IMG/VR virus record: IMGVR_UViG_3300009164_000014
Location: 1 to 37,353 of that record
Length of the DNA: 37,353 nucleotides
Source of the DNA: a virus
Strand: one strand, 5' to 3'
Shown here: piece after piece, positions 36,802 through 37,353 of the stretch
How the letters are laid out: each line of letters opens with the position of its first letter
Position numbering within the stretch: the stretch's first letter is position 1
Notes under the pieces: model-generated
What the model saw: the letters and a program-made list of their open reading frames with translations, nothing else
Databases searched by the model: none
Told to the model about the DNA's origin: nothing
Program-made: the position numbers and the translations under genes

Positions 36802-37353
36802 TTAGGCTGGAACTGCCAAGGCAACGCTAGAATAGTCACGCAACTCAGCAACACCGTACAGAGTGTCAGCAGTAAACAGAGTACCGAGGTATTCTTGCTT
36901 GTACTGAGTCTGTGAACGGATGCCGACTTGTTCGACCAACACGAATGCGTCCTTGTGAGCCATCAGAGCGATACGAGCTGGCTGAGCTGTACCTGAGCCA
37001 TCGTTGGCATCGTTAGGTGTATCAGCGTTGGTAGACACGTACACTTTAACGCCGTACACATCACCGATTTCACCGTTACGGATGGTGTTAGAACCACCTT
37101 GTTCACCCACGAAAGCTTGCTCAGTGAAACGAGCCAAACCCATCAAGGTGTTACGAGTCGATGGAGGAACGAGGAAGAAACGACCATCCATAGGCACATC
37201 AGAGTCATCCAAACGCTGGATAGAACGACGAATTGCAGCGTCAGTCAAAGCAGCTTGGTTGTCAGTGGTGTAGTCATAAGCGGTAGTACCGTTAGAACCG
37301 ATGAAAGCACCAGCGTAACGAGCACCAGCGCCACCTTGAGCCAAACGACCCAA
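36802..37353 (-). CDS. Major capsid protein, C-terminal part
   Basis: This is the remainder of the capsid gene read from the right end; its first 41 codons (37353-37231) duplicate the codons at 123-1. From 37230 to the stop at 36802 it adds 142 residues to the 170 coded at 510-1. The sequence shows the P-domain-like RRSIQRLDDSDVPMDGRFFL, a GEIGDVYGVKVYVST stretch and the C-terminal YGVAELRDYSSVALAVPA, all typical of T7-group capsids. The strong terminator at 36763-36789 follows. Confidence 0.9.
   Translation of the reverse strand: MGRLAQGGAGARYAGAFIGSNGTTAYDYTTDNQAALTDAAIRRSIQRLDDSDVPMDGRFFLVPPSTRNTLMGLARFTEQAFVGEQGGSNTIRNGEIGDVYGVKVYVSTNADTPNDANDGSGTAQPARIALMAHKDAFVLVEQVGIRSQTQYKQEYLGTLFTADTLYGVAELRDYSSVALAVPA
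37231..37353. repeat. Terminal direct repeat, right copy
   Basis: Identical to bases 1-123. Remove one copy to obtain the 37,230-bp circle. Confidence 0.95.

Overview
The window looks like a complete genome of a lytic, T7-like tailed phage (short-tailed podovirus morphology) that lacks its own RNA polymerase. The first 123 bases recur exactly as the last 123 bases, so the sequence closes into a 37,230-bp circle. The arbitrary cut lies inside the major capsid gene, whose two parts join in frame into a 312-residue protein. No integrase, repressor, tRNA gene, CRISPR array or transposon was found. The likely host is a Gram-negative bacterium: the promoters are of sigma-70 type, ribosome sites are AAGGA/GGAG, and the lysis genes are an M15 peptidase with a GTA-type three-helix holin. 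The host genus cannot be read from the sequence. The layout and the B12-dependent ribonucleotide reductase recall RNAP-less aquatic podoviruses (SIO1/VpV262-like phages and cobaviruses); this is inference.

Layout. Two transcription arms diverge from an 872-bp non-coding region (9807-10678) and converge on a bidirectional hairpin terminator (25114-25152). The rightward arm (10679-25097) starts with a block of small, mostly unrecognised early genes (10679-14528), several with near-identical ribosome-site leaders. It continues with the replication and nucleotide genes: primase-helicase, family A DNA polymerase, PP-loop ATPase, ssDNA-binding protein, 5'-3' exonuclease, HExxH metalloprotease, endonuclease I-type Holliday-junction resolvase, metallophosphoesterase, DUF3310 protein, and class II ribonucleotide reductase behind its own consensus promoter.

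The leftward arm, read from 9.8 kb down and across the circle junction, encodes a DUF5710 protein, small and large terminase, a small conserved protein, portal, two tail fibres, head-associated small proteins, scaffold and major capsid protein. Past the junction come a capsid-associated protein, several small virion or accessory proteins, the two tail-tube proteins, a fibre-like adaptor, three long ejection-type proteins, and a lysis cassette (two holin-like membrane proteins and an M15 endolysin).

How it works together. With no phage RNA polymerase, the host enzyme must transcribe everything. Near-consensus sigma-70 promoters are visible for the leftward arm (9976-10004, 7476-7504, 1941-1969) and for the reductase operon (22811-22839). 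None with both boxes was found ahead of the early genes; instead that region carries many AGTGT repeats, a perfect DnaA box and TGCATC iterons, making it the best candidate for replication origin and early control. Strong capsid expression is suggested by matching ribosome-site leaders on the major capsid gene and the gene after it, separated by a UUCG-loop terminator.
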